A stretch of 64,000 nucleotides of DNA from Actinocatenispora comari (GTDB taxonomy: Bacteria; Actinomycetota; Actinomycetes; Mycobacteriales; Micromonosporaceae). The position numbers were made by a program, and so were the translations under genes. Of this stretch, positions 33,219-41,450 are shown one piece after another. Location of the stretch: positions 35,155-99,154 of the forward strand of contig NZ_BOPO01000039.1 of the NCBI RefSeq assembly GCF_017312725.1, written 5' to 3'. The notes under the pieces are model-generated. The model did no database searches and had not been told where the DNA came from. It saw nothing but the letters and a program-made list of their open reading frames with translations. How positions within the stretch are numbered: the stretch's first letter is position 1; every line of letters begins with the position of its first letter.

Positions 33219-34961
33219 GTGCGGAACCTTCTCGAAATTGTTCGTTCAATCAGCGTTAATGCCGTTTCGCGCATTACGCGCGCGGGGCTGACGCGGCGGC
33301 TGGCGCGCATCCGGTTCGCCCGGCAGATCCTGCTGTTCCAGATCTGCGTCGTCCTGCTGGTGGTCGGCGTCGGCTTCGCGCTCGTCGGCTGGCTGATGGA
33401 CCGCCAGCTCACCGACCAGTACGAGCGGCGCGCGCTCGCGGTGGCACACGCGGTCGCCGCCGACCCGGACATCGCCGACGCGGTCGCGGCCGGTGACGTG
33501 CCGGTCGTCAGTACCGACGCCGAGCGGGTACGGCAGGCCACCGACGCGCTGTTCGTCGTGGTCACCGACGCCCGCGGGATCCGGCTCGCGCACCCGAACC
33601 CGGCCGAGATCGGCCGGCACGTGTCGACCGACCCGTCCGAGGCGCTCGCCGGGCACGACGTGGTGGACGTGCAGCGCGGCACGCTCGGCTGGTCGGCCCG
33701 CGGCAAGGTACCGGTGTACGCGGCCGACCACCGGGTCGTCGGCGAGGTCAGCGTCGGGTTCGCGGCCGACGACGTGCGGGCCAACTGGCTGCGGGTGCTC
33801 GCCGACGCGGCGCTGTTCGCGGGCGGCGCGCTGCTGCTCGGCGTCGCCGGCTCCGCCCTGCTGTCCCGGCGGCTGAAGAGCCAGACGCTCGGGTTGGAAC
33901 CGCGCGAGCTGGCCGAACTGGTGCAGGAGCGCGAGGCGGTGCTGCACGGCGTCGGCGAGGGGGTGGTCGCCGCCGACGCCGCCGGCCGGATCACCGTGTG
34001 CAACGACGAGGCGGCCCGGCTGCTCGGCAGCCGGCCGCCGGTCGGCGCCCGCGCCGCGGCGCTGGACCTGCCGATCCGGGTCCGCGCCGCGCTGTCCCGG
34101 CGCACCGACCAGGAACGGATGATGGCGATCGCCGGCGACCGGGTCCTGGTCGCCACCACCCGGCAGGTGCACCGGGACGGCCACGACCTGGGTACCGTGC
34201 TGACGCTGCGGGACCGTACCGACATCGAGACGCTGACCCGCGAGCTGGACACCGTACGGTCGCTGTCCGGCGCGGTCCGGGCGCAGCGGCACGAGTTCGC
34301 GAACCGGCTGCACACCCTGGCCGGGCTGCTGCAGACCGGCCACCACGCGGAGGCGGTCGAGTACCTGCACGCGCTGCAGGACGCGCCCACCGAGCTCGGG
34401 CCGGCCCCGGACGGGGTGCGCGACGCGTACCTGCACGCGTTCCTGTCCGCGAAGACCGCCGAGGCCGGCGAGGCCGACGTGCGGCTGCGGGTCGCCGACG
34501 TCAGCTGGGTACCAGGCCGGGTCACCGCACCGGTCGCGGTCACCACGGTGGTCGGCAACCTCGTCGACAACGCCGTCCGGGCCGCCCACCTGGGCACCCG
34601 GCAACCCGCGTACGTCGAGGTCACCCTGCTCGCCGACGCCGACACGCTGCACGTGTCGGTGGCCGACTCCGGCGACGGGGTACCGGCCGGGTTGCGGGCG
34701 CGGATCTTCACCGAGGGGTTCACCACCCGGATCAGCGCCGGCCACGGCCTCGGGCTGGCGCTGGCCCGGCAGGCCGCCCGCAGCCTCGGCGGCGACGTCC
34801 GCCTCGCCGACCCCGGCGCCGCGGAGAACGCGGTGGACGGCGGGGGCGGGCACGGCGCCGTGTTCGTCGCCCAGTTGCCGGCGGCCCTCGACACCCCTCG
34901 CCCACCTGGTGTACTGGTCGACGATCGGCAGGCGATCGGACCGGAGGAGGCGGGGTGTTGA
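33219..34961 (+). CDS. CitA/DcuS-type sensor histidine kinase
   Basis: The protein has about 580 residues. It carries TM1 (LLFQICVVLLVVGVGFALVGWLM), an extracytoplasmic PAS-like (PDC) sensor region of about 130 residues, TM2 (AALFAGGALLLGVAGSALL), a cytoplasmic PAS domain (EREAVLHGVGEGVVAAD) and a kinase core. The H-box is RAQRHEFANRLHTLAGLLQ, followed by GNLVDNAVRAA and GHGLGLALARQ. The subfamily senses carboxylates such as citrate or C4-dicarboxylates. The GTG at 33219 is the best start in a region without a clear ribosome-binding site. Its end overlaps the response-regulator start by 7 bp. Confidence 0.9.
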   Translation: MRNLLEIVRSISVNAVSRITRAGLTRRLARIRFARQILLFQICVVLLVVGVGFALVGWLMDRQLTDQYERRALAVAHAVAADPDIADAVAAGDVPVVSTDAERVRQATDALFVVVTDARGIRLAHPNPAEIGRHVSTDPSEALAGHDVVDVQRGTLGWSARGKVPVYAADHRVVGEVSVGFAADDVRANWLRVLADAALFAGGALLLGVAGSALLSRRLKSQTLGLEPRELAELVQEREAVLHGVGEGVVAADAAGRITVCNDEAARLLGSRPPVGARAAALDLPIRVRAALSRRTDQERMMAIAGDRVLVATTRQVHRDGHDLGTVLTLRDRTDIETLTRELDTVRSLSGAVRAQRHEFANRLHTLAGLLQTGHHAEAVEYLHALQDAPTELGPAPDGVRDAYLHAFLSAKTAEAGEADVRLRVADVSWVPGRVTAPVAVTTVVGNLVDNAVRAAHLGTRQPAYVEVTLLADADTLHVSVADSGDGVPAGLRARIFTEGFTTRISAGHGLGLALARQAARSLGGDVRLADPGAAENAVDGGGGHGAVFVAQLPAALDTPRPPGVLVDDRQAIGPEEAGC

Positions 34962-35614
34962 AGGTACTGGTGGTGGAGGACGACTTCCGGGTCGCCGAGG
35001 TGCACGTCGCCTTCACCGAGCGGGTCGAGGGGTTCAGCGTGGTCGGTACCGCCCGTACCGTTGCGGAGGGACACCGACTGATCACGCAGACCCGGCCCGA
35101 CCTGCTGCTGCTCGACCGATACCTGCCGGACGCGTCCGGGCTGACGCTGCTGCGCGAGGTGTCGGTGGACACGATCGTGCTCACCGCGGCCGGCGACGCC
35201 GAGACGGTACGCGCCGCGTACGCCCTCGGCGCGCTCAACTACCTGGTCAAACCGTTCACCGCGGAACAGTTGGCGGACCGGCTGCGCGGCTATGCCCGGT
35301 ACCGGGCGACACTCGCCGCGGCGGGCACGCTGAGCCAGACCGACATCGACCGCGCGGTCCGGCTGCTGCACGAGGGCGACCGGGCCGCCGCGCCGAAGGG
35401 CCACTCCCCCGTGACCGCCCGGCTGGTCGCCGACGCGCTGCAGGCGGCCACCGAACCGCGGTCGGCCGCCGCCGTCGCCGCCGAACTCGGCATCGCCCGC
35501 GCCACCGCGCAGCGCTACCTGGCCTCGCTCGCCGAGTCCGGCCGCGCCACCATGACGCTGCGGTACGGGACCACCGGGCGCCCGGAGCACCTGTACGCCT
35601 GGCTGGCGGGCTGA
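34955..35614 (+). CDS. DcuR/CitB-type response regulator
   Basis: The 219-residue protein has a receiver domain (VLKVLVVEDDFRVAEVH, phospho-Asp in LLLLDRYLPDASG, Lys in YLVKPF) and a C-terminal helix-turn-helix (SAAAVAAELGIARATAQRYLASLAESG). This is the CitB/DcuR class paired with CitA-type kinases. The GTG at 34955 follows GGAGGAGGCGG and overlaps the kinase gene, giving strong coupling. Its most likely target is the divergent ABC importer at 30392-33150, which would then carry a carboxylate or related acid. That target is inferred from position. Confidence 0.92.
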   Translation: MLKVLVVEDDFRVAEVHVAFTERVEGFSVVGTARTVAEGHRLITQTRPDLLLLDRYLPDASGLTLLREVSVDTIVLTAAGDAETVRAAYALGALNYLVKPFTAEQLADRLRGYARYRATLAAAGTLSQTDIDRAVRLLHEGDRAAAPKGHSPVTARLVADALQAATEPRSAAAVAAELGIARATAQRYLASLAESGRATMTLRYGTTGRPEHLYAWLAG

Positions 35615-35809
35615 GCCACCGGTGGCACGCCGGGTCGAGCGGCGCGCGGGTGTCCTGGCGATGGCGCGCGGGCGCGGCCCGGGTGCGCTCGCCGACCCGT
35701 CGCGGCGCCGATCGGCACAAGATGTCGTACCCCCGGCCTAGCGTCTCCCCCATCGGTGCCGCCGTCGGCGGCGTGCCGAACCACCGGTGCGAGAGATCGG
35801 GGGCGGGCG

Positions 35810-36397
35810 ATGAGGCGATTCGTGGCAACCGTCGAGCAGCGTGACGACGGCTGGGTGGCGACGGTGCCGGACGGCGAGCAGGTGCTGGCGCACGACCCGC
35901 GCTCGATCACCTGGGAGCTGCGCGAGCAGCTCGGCGCCCGGCTGGGTCAGGCCGGTTCCGGTGCACCGCAGGACATCCAGCTCGAGCTGACCGATGCGTC
36001 GGGGCGACCGGTGCACGGCTTCGTGCTGCTGTTCGTGCCGCTGGGAGCGGCCGGCGACTACACCGCGGTGCGCTCGTCGCCGCCGAGCGGTTGCCGGTGG
36101 TTCGGCGCGGAACTGCCCGGACTGCGCTGCGTGCGGCCGGGGCCGACCCGGCTCGCCGCGATCGCCGACACGGTGGCGGAGCTGCGGGCCGGTTACGGGC
36201 TCGTGGCCGAGGCGAGCGATCTCGGCTTCGAGAAGCTCTGGGAGTGGCCGCCGGATCCCGAGCACGGCACCGACCTGGTCGCCCAGCTGCTGCTGATGGC
36301 CGCGCAGCGGGCCGGCCAGCTCGGCATCGGGGCCGACGAGTTGACCGGCTTCCTGCACGCCGCGCACGCCGACCGAGCCGCGGCGGGCGACCGGTGA
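35810..36397 (+). CDS. Hypothetical protein (195 aa)
   Basis: I do not recognise a family. The N-terminal ~55 residues (MRRFVATVEQRDDGWVATVPDGEQVLAHD...SITWELREQLGARLG) have the pattern of a small alpha/beta unit reminiscent of HicB-like antitoxin domains, but no toxin gene adjoins. The rest is Trp- and Leu-containing, soluble and without signal or membrane helix. The start has GGGGGCGGGCG before ATG. It is upstream of a degenerate tandem-repeat region and a phosphotransferase-fold gene. Confidence 0.65.
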   Translation: MRRFVATVEQRDDGWVATVPDGEQVLAHDPRSITWELREQLGARLGQAGSGAPQDIQLELTDASGRPVHGFVLLFVPLGAAGDYTAVRSSPPSGCRWFGAELPGLRCVRPGPTRLAAIADTVAELRAGYGLVAEASDLGFEKLWEWPPDPEHGTDLVAQLLLMAAQRAGQLGIGADELTGFLHAAHADRAAAGDR

Positions 36398-36703
36398 TGC
36401 GGGTCGGTGCCAGCCGTCCCACGCCGCCGGCCGGTGCGCTCCGGACCGACCCGAGCCGACGGACACGCGCCGGGCCGACGCGGGTCCGACCGACACCAGC
36501 CCGAGCGACCCGGGCAACGCGAGCGGGGCTGATCCGAGCACGAGCGACGCGAGCCCGAGCGACACGAGCCCGAGCGACGCGGCTCCAGGCAACACTGCTC
36601 CAAGGCAACACGGCTCCGAGGCGACGCCGGGTCGGGACGTCCGAAATCTCCGTGGTGTGGTGGGGCGACCGGTGTCATGATCGCGAGCCGAGGAGGTGGC
36701 GAC
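36398..36703. repeat. Intergenic region with 15-bp degenerate tandem repeats
   Basis: No supportable gene lies here. From about 36465 to 36616 the sequence is built from 15-bp units close to CGAGCGACRCGAGCC. The clearest are 36541-36555, 36556-36570 and 36571-36585, followed by degraded units at 36586-36600 and 36601-36616. In one frame the units read as a Ser/Asp/Pro/Thr-rich string and in another as RATRA repeats, but no start with a ribosome-binding site supports either. The unit length (five codons) would keep frame if translated. Confidence 0.7.
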
Positions 36704-37705
36704 ATGCGCCGTACGGCCGACCTGAGCGAGCTCACTCCCGTCGTGCGGGCCGCGACCGGTCGCCGGCCGGTGGCGGCCCGGCGGCTGGCCGGCGGTTCCA
36801 AGAAGGGCGTCTACCGGGTCCGGCTGGACGACACCGGCACGGTCGTGGTCTACCTGTGGCGGCCGGACGAGGATTTCTGGCCGGCGACGGCCCGGCGCGA
36901 CGACGGGCCGGCCGACCCGTTCGCGCACGCCAGCGGGCTCCGGCTGTTCGCCGGCGCGCACCGGCGGCTGTCCGCGCTCGGCGTCGGGGTGCCGGAGATC
37001 GTGCTGCGCGACGAGCGGCGGCGGTGGATCGACGCCGACGTCGTGATCGTGCGTGACATCCCCGGCCCGTCACTGGAGACGCTGCTGCGGCACGGTCCGC
37101 AGCCGGTCACGATGGACGTTCTCGCCAAGGCGCTGGAGCGGATGCGCCGCTGCCCGGCACCGGCGATCGGCAAGGTGGGCCCGGTCGAGTCGGGTGCCCG
37201 GATCGGCGAGACCCGGTGCGAGCGCCTCGTGTACGAGCGGGCGCTGGTCGACCTGCGCGACGCGGCCCGGCGCGAGCCGCGGCTGGCCGCGGCCGAGGAC
37301 CGGCTCGCCGCCACGCTGGGCACGCTGTTCGACCGGGTGGTGCCGCGACCGCCGGCCGGGCTGGTGCACGGCGAGCTTGGCGGCGACCACGTGCTGGTCC
37401 GGCCGGACGGCACGCCGGTGCTGATCGACATCGAGGGCGCGATGTACTTCGATCCGGAGTGGGAGCACGCGTTCGCCCGGATCCGGTTCGGCGCGGACCA
37501 TCCCCGGCTGGTGCGCGGGCCGCTCGACGAGGCCAGGCTCCGCTGCTACGCGCTGGCCGAGCACCTGTCGCTGGTGGCCGGGCCGCTGCGGTTGCTCGAC
37601 GGCGACATCCCGGACCGCGCCGGCTTCACCGCGATCGCCGAGTACAACCTGGCCGCCGCGCTCGCCTTCGATCCGGACCGGCCGGTGTCCACAGTGGACA
37701 ATTAG
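36704..37705 (+). CDS. Aminoglycoside-phosphotransferase-fold protein
   Basis: The 333-residue protein has the kinase-like APH fold. The nucleotide-binding loop is LAGGSKKGVYRVRLDD, the catalytic-loop equivalent LVHGELGGDHVLV, and the metal-binding segment PVLIDIEGAMYFDPEWEHAF. The usual HGDxxxxN is HGELGGDH here, so the catalytic Asp is a Glu and the Asn a His. That may mark a distinct subfamily rather than a dead enzyme. The natural substrate is unknown and drug resistance should not be assumed. The ATG at 36704 follows the strong GAGGAGGTGGC. The last codons contain the palindrome at 37686-37700. Confidence 0.82.
   Translation: MRRTADLSELTPVVRAATGRRPVAARRLAGGSKKGVYRVRLDDTGTVVVYLWRPDEDFWPATARRDDGPADPFAHASGLRLFAGAHRRLSALGVGVPEIVLRDERRRWIDADVVIVRDIPGPSLETLLRHGPQPVTMDVLAKALERMRRCPAPAIGKVGPVESGARIGETRCERLVYERALVDLRDAARREPRLAAAEDRLAATLGTLFDRVVPRPPAGLVHGELGGDHVLVRPDGTPVLIDIEGAMYFDPEWEHAFARIRFGADHPRLVRGPLDEARLRCYALAEHLSLVAGPLRLLDGDIPDRAGFTAIAEYNLAAALAFDPDRPVSTVDN
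37686..37700. other. GTCCAC-A-GTGGAC palindrome (DnaA-box-like)
   Basis: TGTCCAC-A-GTGGACA covers the last codons of the phosphotransferase gene. One strand reads GTGTCCACA and the other TTGTCCACT, each one base from the DnaA box TTGTCCACA. It is the twin of the site at 32327-32341. Confidence 0.45.
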
Positions 37706-37709
37706 CCCC

Positions 37710-38408
37710 TCAGCACAGCCCGATCTGGGCGGCCATGCCGCGGGCCTGGTAGTCGAACCACTCGGCACGGCGGTCGATCATGTTGTCGAGCTGGCCGAAC
37801 AGTTCGAAGCTGATCGCCCCGTAGAGCTGGGACCAGGCCGCCAGCGTGCGGGCCAGCAGCGGTTCGTCCAGGTCGACCTCGACGGTGCGGGCGAGCGCGG
37901 CCAGCTCGGTACGCAGCCGGGCCGGGATCGGCGGGCCGTCGGCCGGCGCCAGCTGCCCGGCGTCGCGGGCCTCGGCGACGATGCCCACCAGCACGTACGG
38001 GGTGCGGCTGGCCGGGCCGGTGGTGTCTCTCGGTGCCCGGTAGCCGGGCACCGGGCTGCCCAGCACCAGCGCGTACTCGCTGGGCGCGGTCAGCGCCCAC
38101 TCCCGCAGCGCCCGCGCCACCGCGACCCACCGGCCGGCGAAGTCGGTGCGCCGCTTGTACCGCGCGTCGGCGGTCTCGGCGGCGGCCCCGAGCGCGTCGT
38201 ACGCGTCGATGATCAGTGCGGTCAGCAGCTCGTCGCGGCTGGCGAAGTACCGGTACACCGCGGACGAGGCCATACCCAGCTCGCGGGCGACCGCGCGCAG
38301 CGACAGGTTCGCGCCCTCGACGGCGAGCTGCGCCCGGGCCGCCTTCTTGATCTCCTCGGTCAGCTCGGCCCGGACCCGGGCCCGGATCGACGTACCACGT
38401 TCCGCCAT
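37710..38408 (-). CDS. TetR-family transcriptional regulator
   Basis: The 232-residue protein has an N-terminal TetR helix-turn-helix (LSLRAVARELGMASSAVYRYFASRDELLTALI) and a C-terminal ligand domain of the type seen in many actinomycete regulators (WVAVARALREWALTAPSEYALVLGSPVPGY). The start ATG at 38408 has no ribosome-binding site. A GATACT box ends 6 nt before it, so the mRNA is probably leaderless. It is divergent from an epimerase gene, and two GAGAGC palindromes lie between them, so it probably represses both genes. Confidence 0.93.
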   Translation of the reverse strand: MAERGTSIRARVRAELTEEIKKAARAQLAVEGANLSLRAVARELGMASSAVYRYFASRDELLTALIIDAYDALGAAAETADARYKRRTDFAGRWVAVARALREWALTAPSEYALVLGSPVPGYRAPRDTTGPASRTPYVLVGIVAEARDAGQLAPADGPPIPARLRTELAALARTVEVDLDEPLLARTLAAWSQLYGAISFELFGQLDNMIDRRAEWFDYQARGMAAQIGLC

Positions 38409-38430
38409 GTCGCGAGTATCGCACACAACC

Positions 38431-38498
38431 GAGAGCAGTGCTCTTGACAACGAGCAGACGCCGCGCGAATAGTGGTCTCAAACGAGAGCGCTGCTCTC
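38431..38498. promoter_or_regulatory. Divergent promoter with two TetR operator palindromes
   Basis: GAGAGC-AGT-GCTCTT (38431-38445) and the perfect GAGAGC-GCT-GCTCTC (38484-38498) flank a promoter for the epimerase gene: TTGACA (38444-38449), 18 bp, then AATAGT (38468-38473). One site overlaps the -35 box and the other lies just after the expected start point. That layout suits tight repression by the adjacent TetR protein. Confidence 0.75.
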
Positions 38499-38519
38499 TC
38501 TTGTGAACGGAGGAACACC

Positions 38520-39416
38520 ATGGCACTGCACGTGATCGTCGGCGGTGGCCCGGTCGGTACGGCCACGGCCCGGGTGCTGCTCGACCGCGGCGAGAAGGTC
38601 CGCGTCGTCACCCGCAGCGGCTCCGGTCCCGCCGAGGCCGAGCGGATCGCGGCCGACGCGACCGACGCCGACCGGCTCACCGCGCTGACCACCGGCGCCG
38701 CGGCGCTCTACAACTGTGCGAACCCGCAGTACCACCGGTGGCTGACCGACTGGCCACCGCTCGCCAGCGCGCTGCGGGCCGCCGCCGCCCGCACCGGTGC
38801 GGTGCTCGCCACCGCGAGCTGCCTGTACGGGTACGGCCCGGTCGACGCGCCGATCACGCCGGCCACCCCGCTCGCCGCCACCCACCCGAAGCTGCGGATC
38901 CGGGCGGACATGTGGCGCGACGCGCTGGCCGACCACGAGGCCGGCCGGATCCGTACCACCGAGGTGCGCGCCGGCGACTACCTGGAGGCCAACTCGGTGT
39001 TCAGCGCGGTGCTCGGCGCGCCGGTCCGGGCCGGCAAGCGCTGCTTCTCGGTCCTGCCGGTCGACGTGCCGCACACGTTCACCTCGATCGCCGACATGGC
39101 CGCCACCCTGGTCACCGCGGCGAGCACCGAGGCCGCCTGGGGCCGGGCCTGGCTGGTACCGAGCGTCGCGCCGCTGACCATCCGCGAGCTCGCCGGCCGG
39201 TACGCGTCGGTCGTCGGCGCGCCGGAGCCCCGCATCACCGCCCTGCCGTACCCGGTGCTGTGGGGTGCCGGGCTGGCGGACACGTTCGCGCGCGAGATGC
39301 GCACCACCTACTACCAGTGGGCGCGGCCGTTCACGATGGACAGCAGCGCCACCGAGGCCGCGTTCGGCCTGACCGCCACCCCGCTGGAGACCGTCCTCGC
39401 GTCGGTGGCGGCCTGA
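38520..39416 (+). CDS. NAD-dependent epimerase/dehydratase-like (extended SDR) protein
   Basis: The 298-residue protein has an N-terminal Rossmann motif VIVGGGPVGTATARVL, then the ALYNCANPQYHRW segment and a Tyr in ATASCLYGYG. The usual SDR YxxxK is not obvious, so it may be an atypical or non-catalytic SDR as in NmrA-like and 'NAD-dependent epimerase' oxidoreductases. GGAGGAACACC precedes the ATG at 38520. Its promoter carries two operators for the divergent TetR protein, so it is the probable regulated target and may handle the inducer. Confidence 0.82.
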   Translation: MALHVIVGGGPVGTATARVLLDRGEKVRVVTRSGSGPAEAERIAADATDADRLTALTTGAAALYNCANPQYHRWLTDWPPLASALRAAAARTGAVLATASCLYGYGPVDAPITPATPLAATHPKLRIRADMWRDALADHEAGRIRTTEVRAGDYLEANSVFSAVLGAPVRAGKRCFSVLPVDVPHTFTSIADMAATLVTAASTEAAWGRAWLVPSVAPLTIRELAGRYASVVGAPEPRITALPYPVLWGAGLADTFAREMRTTYYQWARPFTMDSSATEAAFGLTATPLETVLASVAA

Positions 39417-39530
39417 GCTGTCCGGCCGGTGCCGCACGAATCGGGTGGGGCTGGCCGCCGCGGGCGAAACCGGCGGTTGGTAGCGTCTGCGAGCACTCGC
39501 GCGTAGCCATCACCGTCGACGAGGAGAACC

Positions 39531-40439
39531 ATGGCAACCACGATTCGTCGGGCAGTCATTCCGGCCGCGGGGCTGGGGTCGCGGCTGCTGCCGCTGACCA
39601 AGGCGACGCCGAAGGAGATGCTGCCGGTCGGCGACAAGCCGGTGATCGAGCACACCGTCCGGGAGCTGATCGCGTCCGGCATCACCGACATCACGATCGT
39701 GGTGTCCGAGGGCAAGTCGCTGATCCTGGACCACTTCCGGCCCAACCCGGCGCTGGTGGCGCGGCTGCGCGCGGACGGCAAGACCGCCTACGCCGACGCG
39801 GTGGAGGAGGTCGGCGAGCTGTCCTGGCAGGGCCACATCACCTACCTGGACCAGCACGGCCCGTACGGCAACGGCACGCCGGTGCTGAACGCGGCGCGCA
39901 ACTTCGGCGACGAGCCGGTCCTGGTGCTGTGGCCCGACGACGTGTTCGTCGCCACCGTGCCGCGGGCGCAGCAGCTGATCGCCGCGTACGAGAAGACCGG
40001 CTGCCCGGTGCTCGCGCTGATGCCGATGGAACCCGCCGACTCGGTCCGGTACGGGGTGCCAACCGTCAACGAGGACCTCGGTTCCGGCCTGCTGCGCATC
40101 GGCGGCCTGGTGGAGAAGCCGAACCCGGCCGACGCACCGTCCAACTACGCCGCGATCGGCGGCTACGTGATCACGCCGGGCATCGTGGACGAGCTCGCCG
40201 AGCAGACCCGGCGCTGGTACGAGCACCGGTCCGGCGAGATCTACCTGACCGACGCGATCAACGCCTACGCCGCGCACCACGCGGTCTACGGCAAGGTCAT
40301 CCAGGGCCAGTGGTACGACACCGGCAACCCGCTGGCCTACCTCACCGCGCAGTTCGCCGCCGCGCTGGCCGATCCCGAGTACGGCCCGCACCTGCGCCGC
40401 CTCGCCGCCGACCAGCCCGACCCGACCACCCAGCCCTGA
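39531..40439 (+). CDS. galU: UTP-glucose-1-phosphate uridylyltransferase
   Basis: The 302-residue protein shows the nucleotidyltransferase signature AAGLGSRLLPLTKATPKEMLPVGDKP, then GHITYLDQHGPYGNGTPV, LWPDDVFV and the sugar-binding EKPNPADAPSNYAAIGGYV. It makes UDP-glucose from UTP and glucose-1-phosphate for wall and exopolysaccharide synthesis. GAGGAGAACC precedes the ATG. Its 3' end runs into degenerate repeats that copy the stop region. Confidence 0.96.
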   Translation: MATTIRRAVIPAAGLGSRLLPLTKATPKEMLPVGDKPVIEHTVRELIASGITDITIVVSEGKSLILDHFRPNPALVARLRADGKTAYADAVEEVGELSWQGHITYLDQHGPYGNGTPVLNAARNFGDEPVLVLWPDDVFVATVPRAQQLIAAYEKTGCPVLALMPMEPADSVRYGVPTVNEDLGSGLLRIGGLVEKPNPADAPSNYAAIGGYVITPGIVDELAEQTRRWYEHRSGEIYLTDAINAYAAHHAVYGKVIQGQWYDTGNPLAYLTAQFAAALADPEYGPHLRRLAADQPDPTTQP

Positions 40440-40513
40440 CCCCCGACCCCTGACCGGCCAGCCCGACCGGCCGGCCCTGGCCGGCAAGCCCTGACCGGCC
40501 AGCCGTGATCGGG
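40432..40513. repeat. Degenerate ~14-bp repeats starting at the galU stop
   Basis: The galU end AGCCCTGAC is followed by related units (CCCTGACCGGCCAGCC at 40448-40463 and 40489-40504, with degraded copies between). The units also form GC-rich hairpins that may end transcription between galU and the converging methyltransferase gene. Confidence 0.65.
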
Positions 40514-40589
40514 CGCCGCGGTCGGGTGCCGGTTCGGCGGGGCGACCCGCCGCCGGGTGAACCCGGCGAAGGGCGACCGGTGCGGGAAC

Positions 40590-41393
40590 TCAGGCGCGAC
40601 AGCGGATCTCACCGTGCAGCAGACTGAGCCAGCCGTCCTCGTCGGCGGCCCAGGCGCGCCAGGCGGCGGCGATCCGGTCCAGATCGGCGCGGCTCGCGGC
40701 GCCCGAGTCGACCAGCTGGTGCGCCAGGTCGGAGGCGACGATCCGCTCCGCCCACATGCCGCCCCAGTGCTGCCGGTCGGCCGGGTCGGCGTGGCACCAG
40801 ACGCTGGCGCTCGGGGTGATGTCGGTGAACCCGGCGGCGCGGGCCCAGGCGAGCAGCCGCCGGCCGGCGTCCGGTTCACCACCGTTGGCCCGGGCCGCGG
40901 ACCGGTAGAGCGCGAGCCACTCGTCCAGCTCGGGCAGCTGCGGGTACCAGGCGAACGCGGCGTAGTCACTGTCCCGCGCGGCGACGATGCCGCCCGGCCG
41001 GCAGACCCGGCGCATCTCGCGCAGCGCCAGGACCGGATCGGCGACGTGCTGCAGCACCTGGTGGGCGTGCACCACGTCGAAGCTGTCGTCGCCGAACCGG
41101 AGGTGGTGCACGTCGTCGACGACGAAGTCGACGTTGTCCAGCCCGCGCCGGCGGATCTCGGCCCGGGCCAGGTCGAGCGCCGGGCCGGTGCGCTCCAGCG
41201 CGGTGACCCGGCCCGGCGCGACCAGTTCGGCCAGATCGGCGGTGATGGTGCCGGGGCCGCAGCCGACGTCGAGCACCGACATGCCCGCGGCCAGCTCCGG
41301 CAGCAGGTAGCCGGCCGAGTTCACCGCCGTCCGCCACCGGTGCGAACGCAGCACCGACTCGTGATGGCCATGCGTGTACACGTTGCTCGTCAT
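40590..41393 (-). CDS. Class I SAM-dependent methyltransferase
   Basis: The 267-residue protein has the UbiE/COQ5-type fold: motif I MSVLDVGCGPGTITADLAEL, then VTALERTGPAL, the acidic VDDVHHLRFGDDSFDVVHAHQVLQHV and REMRRVCRPGGIVAARD. It methylates an unknown small molecule. The ATG at 41393 has no ribosome-binding site. A TACGGT box ends 6 nt before it on this strand, which indicates a leaderless mRNA. It converges on galU and follows the DUF4396 gene in the opposite orientation of coding but the same strand. Confidence 0.9.
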   Translation of the reverse strand: MTSNVYTHGHHESVLRSHRWRTAVNSAGYLLPELAAGMSVLDVGCGPGTITADLAELVAPGRVTALERTGPALDLARAEIRRRGLDNVDFVVDDVHHLRFGDDSFDVVHAHQVLQHVADPVLALREMRRVCRPGGIVAARDSDYAAFAWYPQLPELDEWLALYRSAARANGGEPDAGRRLLAWARAAGFTDITPSASVWCHADPADRQHWGGMWAERIVASDLAHQLVDSGAASRADLDRIAAAWRAWAADEDGWLSLLHGEIRCRA

Positions 41394-41450
41394 GCCTCGA
41401 CCGTATCCTCGCGTCTCGCCATACGGAACATCAATCCTGCATTGTGAGAC

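Noticed and set aside
35810..36397. HicB antitoxin
   Set aside because: Only a loose N-terminal resemblance; no HicA-type partner and the protein is much longer than usual HicB.
36397..37056. Reading frame starting at ATG 36397 through the 15-bp repeats
   Set aside because: Arg/Ala/Thr-only composition and overlap with the phosphotransferase gene in another frame; no ribosome-binding site of its own except the stop of the previous gene.
36704..37705. Antibiotic resistance gene (aminoglycoside kinase)
   Set aside because: Only the broad fold is shared; altered catalytic motif and no resistance context.
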